A stretch of 64,000 bases of DNA. Origin: Niveispirillum lacus (GTDB lineage Bacteria > Pseudomonadota > Alphaproteobacteria > Azospirillales > Azospirillaceae). The translations under genes and the position numbers were made by a program. Below, one piece after another: positions 47,101 through 55,044 of this stretch (its first letter is position 1; each line of letters starts with the position of its first letter). Below the pieces are notes generated by a model that ran no database searches, was not told the origin of the DNA, and saw nothing but the letters and a program-made list of their open reading frames with translations. The stretch is from positions 124,001 through 188,000 of the forward strand of contig NZ_NOXU01000030.1 in the NCBI RefSeq assembly GCF_002251795.1, written 5' to 3'.

Positions 47101-47322
47101 CGTTTCCACCGTCACGTCGCCGGCGGCGGTCCGGATGGTCGCCTTGCCCTCTTCCTGTGCCACTACTTGGCCGGAAACCACAAGGGCTCGGTCCAGCCCC
47201 ACCAGTTTGTCTGGAAGGGCCCGAACAATGACCTCAGCCAGCGGCACCAGACCGGGGCCAGCGGCGGCTGGCCCCGTTGCCGCGCTCGGTCCAGTCAGGC
47301 CCGGGGGCAGGGGGGCAGACAT
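44137..47322 (-). CDS. Pro/Ala/Thr-rich FliK-like flagellar protein
   Basis: 1061 residues. The C-terminal quarter is structured: LTFFIAALRGGDAAGWLGGE, then FLLDLNFSHIGPMQLDGMVW and a terminal domain of about 110 residues resembling the FliK hook-length-control C-domain that talks to FlhB. Residues about 60-790 are extremely rich in Pro, Ala and Thr with scattered short repeats (PPPPQTPAPV, PAPAPAQSLPQ). The position, last gene of the flagellar run after flhG, supports a flagellar role. The long disordered part could serve as the ruler. Being this large is unusual; FliK is usually 375-700 residues. The specific assignment stays tentative. Confidence 0.65.
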   Translation of the reverse strand: MSAPLPPGLTGPSAATGPAAAGPGLVPLAEVIVRALPDKLVGLDRALVVSGQVVAQEEGKATIRTAAGDVTVETTTPLPTDRPVTLRIPPQVAGVAPRAAALAPPPPQTPAPVSTPATSQAAAAQTPVPPIQALPQIQPGATIAAIVVAATQPRPPSTTPPVNTATPAASSSLTDLLDIGDGMAPRAPARTVPPAPSLAPSLPSLPTPAPNAAPAPQPPPTSAAGGNMTGGAIIPPVQACGVGPLTSLASLAGAQPVPAVAAPPEIPVSRPATEQPEATAKGNVSPPPARTELAADRDAARAARMARYSIPTTPASGLFAFNDLEAAPSESRPAVEARLRSPSPTVATTPASVPTVPTAPVPGLVKAPTEGSVKGQPPAGPIKPDLPGPGRLDSALPPPSAGDDSPGKLARARGGVEVAPATARPTIPSPTGPAPQPPFRPAPTGTGQLTPEIGGRNGSPAATAATSTAPAPTQPSPAPQDMPVTPSLPLARARDGLPPLPPTAPPTRPATGTGAPKLPAEQLAPPIAPPELARLRDRMGPAAPTAPATIKVDPPPIPPTKPADPAMQFQDQAPVQEARARDGSRQPGATAPATTPITPAPPNQPPRPMPALPTPPIREARIREMGTPAPATAPATVPAGTPSPAPGLAPPPATTPAPAPAQSLPQPFPAPAAPTRPPPKAAAPAPVEPPSVPTRPSRAPLLEPEPPMAKAREDEKPATATIGATFAATTTPTGGPTKPAPLPNGQAVQLRVLAVASAAQQQGGPFMPPAADTMPDTMVANSITGTLVGTTAQGQPVVTTPQGMLVLRARTDLPPGTNLTLSLEIPQNRDLSALLPPLDPVQGSDWPALREVMSSLMAADPALARAIAANALPQPTKRLTTNLTFFIAALRGGDAAGWLGGEATELLTARGGAQLLARLREDFQAAARQAAEPTPDGWRAMPIPFGTPDQVMRAQLYVRSATEQEGEDTRSDGRAAPKRFLLDLNFSHIGPMQLDGMVWTGRFDLMIRTQTLLPADLKQSIGTIFRDSLETVGYAGTIGFQTGAHAWARVQAAQRGSGVSA

Positions 47323-47344
47323 GGGCGTCGGCCCGCCCGCCCGG

Positions 47345-48139
47345 TCAACCGGCTGTCAGCTTCTGCGCCAGCGCCATGATGTCGTGTGCAGCATCGGAGG
47401 TGGGAGAACGGACCAGCAGCGGCGTCTGCGTCTTGATGCTTTCCCGTACCTTCATGTCGCGACGGATGATGCCGGCCAGTTGCGGGCTTTTGCCCAGGAA
47501 CTTGCGGCAGGCCGCCAGCAGCGTTTCGTAGGTCTTGTCCCCCTCGGCCCGCGTCTGCGCCATGTTCACGACGATGCGCAGATCGGCCATCGGGTTGGCC
47601 TGGTAGGACAGCTTCAGGAAGGCGTAAGCATCGGTGATGCTGGTCGGCTCATCCGTCGTCACCACCAAAGAAATGCCGGCAGGTGCCGTGAAGGTGCGGA
47701 CATTGCGGTCCACGCCAGCGCCCAAGTCGATGACGATATTATCGTAGGACCGGGCAAGATCGGTCAGGTCATTGCGTAACTGGGTCAATTTTGCCGGGGG
47801 CAGATTGGCCAAGCTGCCGGACCCGGAACGGCCGGCAATAATGTCAAACCCGCCTTCATTATAGCGGGTGGTAGCGCCGCCCAGCGTTACCATGCCGTCG
47901 ATCACCTGGCCCAGGTCACGCTTGGGCATCAAGCCCAACTGGATGTCAACGTTGGCAAGGCCCAGATCGCCGTCGAACAGCAGGGTCTTACGGCCCAGCT
48001 TGCTCAGCGCATGCGTCAGGCTGATCGAGAAAAAGGTCTTGCCGACCCCCCCTTTACCGCTGGCGACAGCCAGGATGTTACGCTGGCGCAGCGGTGTGAC
48101 ATTGGCGGAGGCGGCCATCATCGCGGACAGGTCGTTCAT
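47345..48139 (-). CDS. flhG: MinD/ParA-type flagellar number regulator FlhG
   Basis: 264 residues. Walker [13 protein letters not shown], then LFDGDLGLANVDIQLGL and IVIDLGAGVDRNV as switch regions. Distinguished from MinD (34343-35158) by VTTDEPTSITDAYAFLK and by its place behind flhF with a four-base overlap. FlhG ATPase limits flagellar number with FlhF. The N-terminal DQAxxLR motif through which some FlhG proteins stimulate FlhF GTPase is not visible. Confidence 0.9.
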   Translation of the reverse strand: MNDLSAMMAASANVTPLRQRNILAVASGKGGVGKTFFSISLTHALSKLGRKTLLFDGDLGLANVDIQLGLMPKRDLGQVIDGMVTLGGATTRYNEGGFDIIAGRSGSGSLANLPPAKLTQLRNDLTDLARSYDNIVIDLGAGVDRNVRTFTAPAGISLVVTTDEPTSITDAYAFLKLSYQANPMADLRIVVNMAQTRAEGDKTYETLLAACRKFLGKSPQLAGIIRRDMKVRESIKTQTPLLVRSPTSDAAHDIMALAQKLTAG

Positions 48140-49143
48140 GCGTGGGTCCCCGTTTGCTTGGCTCGCCGCTGTTCGGCTTGCAGTTCCGGCATCATCATCT
48201 TGGCTAAAATTGTCGGCGTCAGGGCAGTCAGCCCATCGGCAACTTTTGTCGTCGCACTCACATCTGCAAAAGCCAGGCCAGCCTCATGTGCTGCGGCCAA
48301 CAGGCTTCCGTAGCGTCGGGCCATGTCCATGCGGGTGGCCAGAAGGCGTTTGGCACCGATAGCGCGGAACGCCTTGGCGATTTCCACTGCCTCAACCGGA
48401 TCAAGCCCAGCGGGCATTACCAGCACCGGTTCGATGTCGGTGGCGGCCACAAACTCCCGCAAATCCTTCATATCCTGGGCGTTGTATGGGTTGCGGCCGG
48501 CACTGTCGACCAGCACCTGCTCCATCCCGCGGGACACTTCCACTGCATCCGACAGGGCCGTCGGGTCCTCCACCGTGATCAGGCGCAGTTTCAGCACGCG
48601 GGTGAAGGCCTGAAGCTGCTCGATGCCGCCGGCCCGGATCGTGTCGGTTGAGATTACCCCGACCGGTCTTTTCTGCAGGGCACAGCGAGCACACAGCTTG
48701 GCGACGGTCAAAGTTTTCCCACCACCGGGGGGACCGACCAGCATGAAGGGTCGCGGAGCGCGGCCATCGGGCAGCGGTTGAAAGCTGAACACCGCGTCCA
48801 GCGCTGCGGCCATGGCCATCAGCGGATCGCGGGTGTCAAAATCTTCCAGACTGTCGACCAATCGCTGGTTCAACTCCGCCGGCACACCGTGGCGCAGAAG
48901 TGTATCGGCAACGACATCAACGGGCTCTGGCCCTTCCGGTTCCAGGAAACGCAAGGGATTGGCGGCGGCGACCGGCGAATGGGTGGCCAGCATGCCCTCA
49001 TCTTCTTCGATGGCGGCAGTGACGCGAACACCGACGCCTTCCTCCTCGCGGGTGGCCACGATGATGGCGTCGTCGCCCAGCACCTCGCGGACAAGCCGCA
49101 TGGCTTCCTGCATGGATGGCGCATGGAACGATTTCAGACGCAT
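48136..49143 (-). CDS. flhF: Flagellar SRP-type GTPase FlhF
   Basis: 335 residues. A short N-terminal basic domain beginning MRLKSFHAPSMQEAMRLV and a helical N-domain are followed by the SRP GTPase core: VGPPGGGKTLTVAKL (G1), STDTIRAGGIEQLQAF, VDSAGRNPYNAQD and KRLLATRMDMARRYG. FlhF sets the position of flagellum assembly, usually polar, and partners FlhG. It lies between flhA and flhG in the operon order seen in other polar flagellates. Confidence 0.93.
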   Translation of the reverse strand: MRLKSFHAPSMQEAMRLVREVLGDDAIIVATREEEGVGVRVTAAIEEDEGMLATHSPVAAANPLRFLEPEGPEPVDVVADTLLRHGVPAELNQRLVDSLEDFDTRDPLMAMAAALDAVFSFQPLPDGRAPRPFMLVGPPGGGKTLTVAKLCARCALQKRPVGVISTDTIRAGGIEQLQAFTRVLKLRLITVEDPTALSDAVEVSRGMEQVLVDSAGRNPYNAQDMKDLREFVAATDIEPVLVMPAGLDPVEAVEIAKAFRAIGAKRLLATRMDMARRYGSLLAAAHEAGLAFADVSATTKVADGLTALTPTILAKMMMPELQAEQRRAKQTGTHA

Positions 49144-49255
49144 GCCGACCCCGCCTTCCCGGCCCTCCAGCCCTTGTTGATTCGTCGATCCACCACTATA
49201 GCAGCCTTTCCAGCGAAAGCCCTAGGGCGGTGGAGGTATCCTCCCGTTGGTCCCA

Positions 49256-51373
49256 TCAGATCTGCCCCAATGTCTTGATCTTGGCCTTGGGATGGATCTC
49301 GTTCTGCGACATGACCACCGTGGCTGGCCGGAACCGCTCAATGATCGAGCGCACGAACGGGCGGATCAGGGGGGAGGTCAGCATGACCGGCGCTTCGCCC
49401 TGCATGGCGAACTTCTCGAACGATTGACGAACAGCGGTGATGAACTGTTGCAGGCGTGACGGCGCCATGGACAATTGCCGCTCGTCCCCGTCACCGACGA
49501 TGCTCTCTGCGAAGGCCTGTTCCCATTCCGGCGACAGGGTCACCAGGGGAATGAAGCCCAGATCGTTAGTATTGCTGTCGGAAATCTGTCGGGCCAGCCG
49601 GGCACGCACATGTTCGGTGATCTGGGTCATGTTCCGGGTGTAAGCGGTGGCCTCTGCAACACCCTCCAGGATCGTGGGCAGGTCGCGCACCGATACCCGC
49701 TCGCCCAGCAAGTTTTGCAACACGCGCTGCAGGCCCCCGATGGTGATCTGGGCCGGCACTACGTCACCCACCAGCTTCTGGTGTTCCTTGCCCATCTCGT
49801 CCAGCAGCTTCTGCGTCTCCGCATAGGAGAGCAGGTCGGCCATATTGTCCTTGATGATTTCGGTCAGGTGTGTGGTGACCACGGTCGGTGGATCGACCAC
49901 GGTGTAGCCCTTGAACAGGGCCTCCTCACGATAGGCGCCATCGATCCACATGGCGGGCAGGCCGAAGGTCGGCTCAGTTGTGGCTTCCCCTGGCAGTCCG
50001 ATACGATCACCACGGGGGTCCATGCACAAGAGCATGTTGGGCCGCACATCGCCCCGGCCGGCCTCGATCTCCTTGATGCGGATCAGATAGGTGTTCGGGG
50101 GTAGCTGGAGGTTATCCTGGATGCGCACCGCCGGCATGATGATGCCGATTTCACCGGCCAACTGCCGGCGCAGGCCCTTGATCTGATCGGTGAGGCGGTG
50201 CCCGGCCTCTGAACTGATCAATGAGAGCAGGCCATAACCCAGCTCAAGGCGGACCAGATCGATGGCCAGAGCCGTAGAAATGGGCTCGTCGGTCACCGGG
50301 GCCGGGGCTGCCGCCGCTGCGGCTTGGGTTTCCTGCTCCGCTTCCAGCGCGGCGCGCATCATTTTGGTCTTGGGCAGGTAATAAGCAGCGGCAGCCAAAC
50401 CAAGCGCCAGCAGGCTAAACGGGATTTTCGGCATGCCAGGCAGCAGGCCGATGGCCATAACCACAGCGGCCGTCAGGCCCAGAGCGGTGGGATAGAAGGT
50501 GAGCTGGCCAAACACGGCTTTGTCGGTGGACCCGGTGGAGCCCGACTTCGAGACCATGAGACCGGCAGCCAGCGATACCAGCAGGGCCGGGATCTGCGAC
50601 ACCAGACCGTCACCGACCGTCAACAGCGTGTAGGTCTGGCCCGCCTCCAGGAACTCCATGTCCTTCTGGGCGATGCCGATGATCATGCCGACAACAATGT
50701 TCAGGAAGGTGATGACGAGGCCTGCCACAGCATCACCGCGCACGAACTTCGACGCACCATCCATCGATCCGAAGAACTGGCTTTCATCTTCCAGCTCTTT
50801 GCGTCGGGATCGCGCCGTGGCCTCATCAATCAGCCCGGCGGAGAGGTCGGCGTCGATGGCCATCTGCTTACCCGGCATGGCATCCAGGGTGAAGCGCGCC
50901 GCCACTTCGGCGATACGACCAGAACCCTTGGTGATGACGCTGAAATTCACCAGCATCAGGATGCCGAACACCGTCACGCCGATGATGAAGTTACCGCCCA
51001 TAATAAATTCGCCAAATGTCGCGATGACATGGCCGGCGGCCTCCGGTCCCTCATGGCCATGCCCCAAGATCAGACGGGTCGAGGCTAGGTTGAGGGCGAG
51101 ACGCAGCATGGTACTGACCAGCAGGATGGTCGGGAAACTGCTGAACTCCAGGGGCTTCTGGATCGACAGCACCGTCATCAGGATCAGGACGGAGAAGGCA
51201 AAAGAAATGGTCAACCCCACATCCAGAAGGAAAGTGGGTAGCGGAATGATCAGAACCACCACGATGGCCAGAATGGCAATCGCAAATCCCACCTCGCCGC
51301 GTTTTAGCGACTGGCCGATAAGGCGCAGGGCATCCTGGGCGGAGCCAATATTTGTCTGCGGTTGGTCGGTCAT
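49256..51373 (-). CDS. flhA: Flagellar export gate protein FlhA
   Basis: 705 residues. About eight membrane segments in residues 25-320 (LAIVVVLIIPLPTFLLDVGL, SFAFSVLILMTVLSI and others) with the FHIPEP loop PGKQMAIDADLSAGLID in the middle. The cytoplasmic domain follows (about 360-700; MWIDGAYREEALFKGYTVVD, AQITIGGLQRVLQNLLGERV). It forms the nonameric gate of the type III export apparatus and docks substrates. flhB is not adjacent. Confidence 0.95.
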   Translation of the reverse strand: MTDQPQTNIGSAQDALRLIGQSLKRGEVGFAIAILAIVVVLIIPLPTFLLDVGLTISFAFSVLILMTVLSIQKPLEFSSFPTILLVSTMLRLALNLASTRLILGHGHEGPEAAGHVIATFGEFIMGGNFIIGVTVFGILMLVNFSVITKGSGRIAEVAARFTLDAMPGKQMAIDADLSAGLIDEATARSRRKELEDESQFFGSMDGASKFVRGDAVAGLVITFLNIVVGMIIGIAQKDMEFLEAGQTYTLLTVGDGLVSQIPALLVSLAAGLMVSKSGSTGSTDKAVFGQLTFYPTALGLTAAVVMAIGLLPGMPKIPFSLLALGLAAAAYYLPKTKMMRAALEAEQETQAAAAAAPAPVTDEPISTALAIDLVRLELGYGLLSLISSEAGHRLTDQIKGLRRQLAGEIGIIMPAVRIQDNLQLPPNTYLIRIKEIEAGRGDVRPNMLLCMDPRGDRIGLPGEATTEPTFGLPAMWIDGAYREEALFKGYTVVDPPTVVTTHLTEIIKDNMADLLSYAETQKLLDEMGKEHQKLVGDVVPAQITIGGLQRVLQNLLGERVSVRDLPTILEGVAEATAYTRNMTQITEHVRARLARQISDSNTNDLGFIPLVTLSPEWEQAFAESIVGDGDERQLSMAPSRLQQFITAVRQSFEKFAMQGEAPVMLTSPLIRPFVRSIIERFRPATVVMSQNEIHPKAKIKTLGQI

Positions 51374-51428
51374 GGGCGGTGGTCTTGGATCTCTGTCTTA
51401 GCGATGGTTTCGATAAAGAGTTGGGCGG

Positions 51429-52970
51429 TCATCCTACCGCTCGGTCATCCTCCACACCGCCAGCTGGCGGGGGTACAGCCACCCCAAACTCGCTGTACTC
51501 CTTCAGTTTGTTGCGCAGGGTTCGGATTGAGATGCCCAGAATGTTGGCGGCATGGGTGCGATTGCCCAGCGTATGTTTAAGGGTGTCGATGATCAGATCG
51601 CGCTCGACATCGGCGACGGTGCGACCGACCAGCGCCTGCGTGGCCGACCCGCCCGGCATGAAATTGCTGCCGGCATCAGCCAAAGGGATCACCGGTGCTG
51701 GGGGCGGCGGCGGATAGGGCTGTGGCGCATAGGGCTGCGGCGAGTAGATCGACGCATTGCCATAGGAACTGGCGGCGCGGGCTGCGGCTGGCATCACCGG
51801 CTGTGGTGCCGGTGGCGGCTGATAGGCGGGGGCCTGTGGTGCCGGTACCGCTGCTGCTACATAGCCGGGTTCCGCCCCGGTCAGCAGGATGGCATCCGTA
51901 CCGATCTCCGTCCCGCGCGACAGCAGGACGGCGCGGTGCATGGTGTTCTCCAACTCGCGCACATTACCGCGCCAATGGTGCGATTGCAGCAGAGCCATGG
52001 CCGCCGGTCCCACCGTTCGTTCCGGCAGCCCATTCGCTTCGGAATATTTGGTGGCGAAGTGCTGCGCCAGCAGGGCGATGTCATGCGGGCGGTCACGCAG
52101 AGGCGGCAATTGCAACGCCACCACATTCAAGCGGAAATACAAATCTTCGCGGAACCGACCGGCTTTGGCTTCCGACAGCATGTCGCGGTTGCTGGTTGCC
52201 AGAATGCGGATATCGACTTTGACCGGCGTATTGCCGCCCACTCGATCGATCACACGCTCCTGGATAGCGCGCAGCAGTTTGGCCTGTAGACGCAGGTCCA
52301 TCTCCGAGATTTCGTCTAACAGCAGGGTGCCGCCATTGGCTTCTTCGAACTTGCCGATGCGCCGGGCGACGGCGCCGGTGAAGGCCCCCTTTTCATGCCC
52401 GAACAACTCGCTTTCCAGCAGGTTTTCTGGAATGGCGGCGCAGTTGACCGACACGAACGGCGCATTGGATCGCCGGCTTTTCCGGTGCAGGTACCGGGCC
52501 ATCAATTCCTTACCGGTCCCGCTTTCACCGGTGATCAAGACTGAGGCATCAGACGGTGCGATTTGATCGGCTAACGAGAGGGTGGCGGCCATCGCGGGGT
52601 CGCGGCTAACAATCGCATGGCTTTCTTCCGCCACTGCCTCCAGAACAGCGGCAATCAGGTTGGCATCTGGCGGCAGCGGGATGTATTCCTTGGCCCCGGC
52701 CCGGATGGCCTTCACCGCAGCCTGGGCATCGGTGCCCACGCCACAGGCGACCACCGGTACCGCGAACCGTTCATTCTTTAGGGCATCGACCAGGATGCGC
52801 ACATCCAGCTTGACATCGATCATCACCAGATCGGCGCCCTGCCCGGTGCGCAGCGCATTGAGCGCGCCTTCGATACTGTCCGTATGCGCGACCTTCGCCC
52901 CCTTTTGCAGGGCGATCTTGCCGGCGGCGCTGATATAGCCTTCGAGTGTTCCCACGATCAGAAGACGCAT
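51429..52970 (-). CDS. flbD: Sigma-54 activator of flagellar genes, FlbD type
   Basis: 513 residues. The N-terminal receiver-like domain begins MRLLIVGTLEGYISAAGKIA; it lacks the usual acidic pair of receivers, and the phosphoacceptor region reads VMIDVKLDV. ACGVGTDAQAAVKAIRAGAK fits Caulobacter FlbD. The central AAA+ domain has GESGTGKELMARYLHR, the sigma-54 contact loop GAFTGA and LLLDEISEMDLRLQAKLLRA. A Pro/Ala/Tyr-rich linker (about 385-455) then leads to a Fis-type HTH with HAANILGISIRTLRNKLKEY. It would activate sigma-54 flagellar promoters, probably with a FliX partner encoded elsewhere. Confidence 0.9.
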   Translation of the reverse strand: MRLLIVGTLEGYISAAGKIALQKGAKVAHTDSIEGALNALRTGQGADLVMIDVKLDVRILVDALKNERFAVPVVACGVGTDAQAAVKAIRAGAKEYIPLPPDANLIAAVLEAVAEESHAIVSRDPAMAATLSLADQIAPSDASVLITGESGTGKELMARYLHRKSRRSNAPFVSVNCAAIPENLLESELFGHEKGAFTGAVARRIGKFEEANGGTLLLDEISEMDLRLQAKLLRAIQERVIDRVGGNTPVKVDIRILATSNRDMLSEAKAGRFREDLYFRLNVVALQLPPLRDRPHDIALLAQHFATKYSEANGLPERTVGPAAMALLQSHHWRGNVRELENTMHRAVLLSRGTEIGTDAILLTGAEPGYVAAAVPAPQAPAYQPPPAPQPVMPAAARAASSYGNASIYSPQPYAPQPYPPPPPAPVIPLADAGSNFMPGGSATQALVGRTVADVERDLIIDTLKHTLGNRTHAANILGISIRTLRNKLKEYSEFGVAVPPPAGGVEDDRAVG

Positions 52971-53013
52971 CGTTCTACCCTTTCACTCACCGGTCCGGTC
53001 GCTCAAAACAGGT

Positions 53014-53907
53014 TTATTGTTCATAGGCTGACACCCGCATTTCGGGCGGCAGCACCGTATTGATCATCACTTCCAGTCGCCGTGGATTCTCCTGCCGGGC
53101 CACGGAACCGGCAGCCAGCAGGTAAAGACCATCGACCAGCGCCTCACGTTCGGCATTTCGATCGATTTTGGCGGCGATGGGCGAAAACACCATGGAACCC
53201 AGGATGGCACCATAAAAGGTGGTGATCAGGGCCACGGCCATGGCAGGCCCGACCGTTGATGGGTCTGACAGATTGCCCAGCATCTGTACCAGCCCGACCA
53301 GTGTGCCGATCAGACCCATAGCCGGTGCCACCTCCGCCGCCCGCCGCATCACCGCCGATGCGGTACGCGCCCGGGACAGGTTCGCCTCGATCTCTGTCCG
53401 CAGAATGCGTTCGGCATCATCGGCGGGTAGTCCATCGGCGATCAGTTCCACCGCTTTGGACAGTACGGGCCAGGGTCTGGTGCTGGTTGCCAGCGGCTGC
53501 AATGCCAACGGACCGGATCGCCGCGCAAATTCCGCCAGGGACAGCGCCGTCTGCGCCGCTGCGCGCGGGTCCGGTGTATTGGCGACCATCGTAGCCGACA
53601 ACGCCTTCAGGGCGGCGCGCATGTCGGAACCGCTGAAAGAAATGGTGGTGATTGCGGCGGTCCCCCCCAACACGATCAGCACCGAGGGGATATCGATGAA
53701 TGAGCCAATCCCGCCGCCGCCCATGACCAGGGCCCCCAACACCAGCAGCAGACCCGATGACAGCCCAAAGATGGTGGCCAGATCCAGCCGTCGCCGCATA
53801 CGTGGTAAAGGCGGGGCCTTGGCGGGGGGTGTGGCCGCTGCTGCTGCCGGTGCCGCTGGCGGCGGCGGGGCAGGGGGGCGGTTGCGGCTGGTGGCGCGAT
53901 CGCTCAT
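53014..53907 (-). CDS. motA: Flagellar stator protein MotA/PomA type
   Basis: 297 residues. An unusual Pro/Ala-rich 35-residue N-tail precedes four membrane segments in the MotA/TolQ/ExbB pattern: LSSGLLLVLGALVMGGGG, SVLIVLGGTAAITTISF, then AAEVAPAMGLIGTLVGLVQML and VALITTFYGAILGSMVFSPI. The cytoplasmic loop between helices 2 and 3 (about 90-190) carries the charged rotor-interaction region. Length and loop fit the PomA/MotP branch better than E. coli MotA. motB is not present in the window. Located between flbD and fliN. Confidence 0.85.
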   Translation of the reverse strand: MSDRATSRNRPPAPPPPAAPAAAAATPPAKAPPLPRMRRRLDLATIFGLSSGLLLVLGALVMGGGGIGSFIDIPSVLIVLGGTAAITTISFSGSDMRAALKALSATMVANTPDPRAAAQTALSLAEFARRSGPLALQPLATSTRPWPVLSKAVELIADGLPADDAERILRTEIEANLSRARTASAVMRRAAEVAPAMGLIGTLVGLVQMLGNLSDPSTVGPAMAVALITTFYGAILGSMVFSPIAAKIDRNAEREALVDGLYLLAAGSVARQENPRRLEVMINTVLPPEMRVSAYEQ

Positions 53908-53910
53908 GGC

Positions 53911-54240
53911 TTACGCCCGCTCTGTCTTGATGATTTCGGTCATGGTCACACCCAGCCGGTCTTCCACCACAACCACTTCACCGCGGGCCACCAGACGGTT
54001 GTTGACATAGATATCAATAGCCTCGCCCACCTTGCGATCCAGCTCAACCACAGCGCCCTTGTTCAGGCGCATCAAGGTGCTGACCTGCATGTTGGTCTTG
54101 CCCAGCACGGCCGAGATCTGAACCGGGATGTCATAAACGGACTCCAGGTCCTTGACGACCGGAAGGGCTTCAAGCTCTCCCCCGCCGCCACCACGGTTGT
54201 TCTCGAAATCGCTGAGCGACATATCCTCTTTGCCGGCCAT
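53911..54240 (-). CDS. fliN: Flagellar switch protein FliN
   Basis: 109 residues. The single SpoA/FliN domain (about 25-105): VYDIPVQISAVLGKTNMQVS, LNKGAVVELDRKVGEAIDIY, NNRLVARGEVVVVEDRLGVT. A Gly-rich N-tail precedes it. It builds the bottom of the C-ring and binds FliH. It is three bases upstream of motA, and downstream of fliH by 39 bases. Confidence 0.94.
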   Translation of the reverse strand: MAGKEDMSLSDFENNRGGGGGELEALPVVKDLESVYDIPVQISAVLGKTNMQVSTLMRLNKGAVVELDRKVGEAIDIYVNNRLVARGEVVVVEDRLGVTMTEIIKTERA

Positions 54241-54279
54241 CTCAGCCCCTATCCCCGGTCATCGCGACACCCGTCATGT

Positions 54280-55032
54280 TCATAGCGCCACCTCCCGCCG
54301 GTTGGCAGCGCCAAGCTGTTCCGGCCCACCGGGGAAGTCGGCCAGAAGGTTGCCGGCCAAACGTTCGATGTCGGCCCACAGGCGCCCAACCTCCCGTTCG
54401 GCACCGCCGGCGGCCCAATCGACCTTCACATCCATTTCCCCCAGCTTGGGGTCGGCCAGCACCGTTACCTGACCACCAAACCCATGGCGCAGGGCCATAT
54501 CGCCAATCCGGCCGCGCAATTCGTCAAACCAGCGTTCATGGACGCGGAAGACCAGCTTTGGTTCCTCTACCAGTTCCTCCAGGAAGGCGGCGATCACACC
54601 TTCCATCTCCGTCAATCCCTGTCGTTCCACCAGTCCGGGCCACAGCTTGCGGAAAATGGCCAATGCGATACGGGAGGTGTTCTGCTGACGAAGCTGTGCT
54701 TGCTGATTTTGCACGTTGACCAGTTGCTTGAGACTGTTCTCCACCGCCCGCAGGGCGGCGGCGAGTTCCTGCTGGTCCTGTGTTTCCGCTTGCTCTTTGC
54801 CCTGGGCGATACCTTCGGTCAGGGCGGCGGCACGCGCCTGCTCCTTCGCCAGCCGTACCTGCTGCTGCAATTGCTCAAGGCTGAAGGTAGGCGGCGGTGG
54901 TGGGGGTGGGGGGGCCGGCGGTAGTTCCGGCTCTGGTTCTGGTGGCGGAGCGGAGCCGGCAGCCTTTCCCGCCGGGTTCCCGAACCCGTCTTCAAAATCC
55001 TGCTCAAACAAGAACTTCTGGATGGTGGCCAT
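54280..55032 (-). CDS. fliH: Flagellar export ATPase regulator FliH
   Basis: 250 residues. The N-terminus has a short helix, MATIQKFLFEQDFEDGFGNP, then a striking Pro/Glu stretch (about 27-48), a Gln/Ala-rich coiled coil (about 50-115), and a C-terminal domain (about 125-250) with RIALAIFRKLWPGLVERQG and LADPKLGEMDVKVDWAAGGA. It matches the FliH/SctL layout (FlbE in Caulobacter). FliH holds the FliI ATPase at the base. No fliI gene is in the window. Confidence 0.85.
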   Translation of the reverse strand: MATIQKFLFEQDFEDGFGNPAGKAAGSAPPPEPEPELPPAPPPPPPPPTFSLEQLQQQVRLAKEQARAAALTEGIAQGKEQAETQDQQELAAALRAVENSLKQLVNVQNQQAQLRQQNTSRIALAIFRKLWPGLVERQGLTEMEGVIAAFLEELVEEPKLVFRVHERWFDELRGRIGDMALRHGFGGQVTVLADPKLGEMDVKVDWAAGGAEREVGRLWADIERLAGNLLADFPGGPEQLGAANRREVAL

Positions 55033-55044
55033 GCCTCAGAAGCC

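Noticed and set aside
47345-48139. This gene as a second minD
   Set aside because: It resembles MinD, but its place behind flhF with a four-base overlap and the flagellar neighbours point to FlhG.
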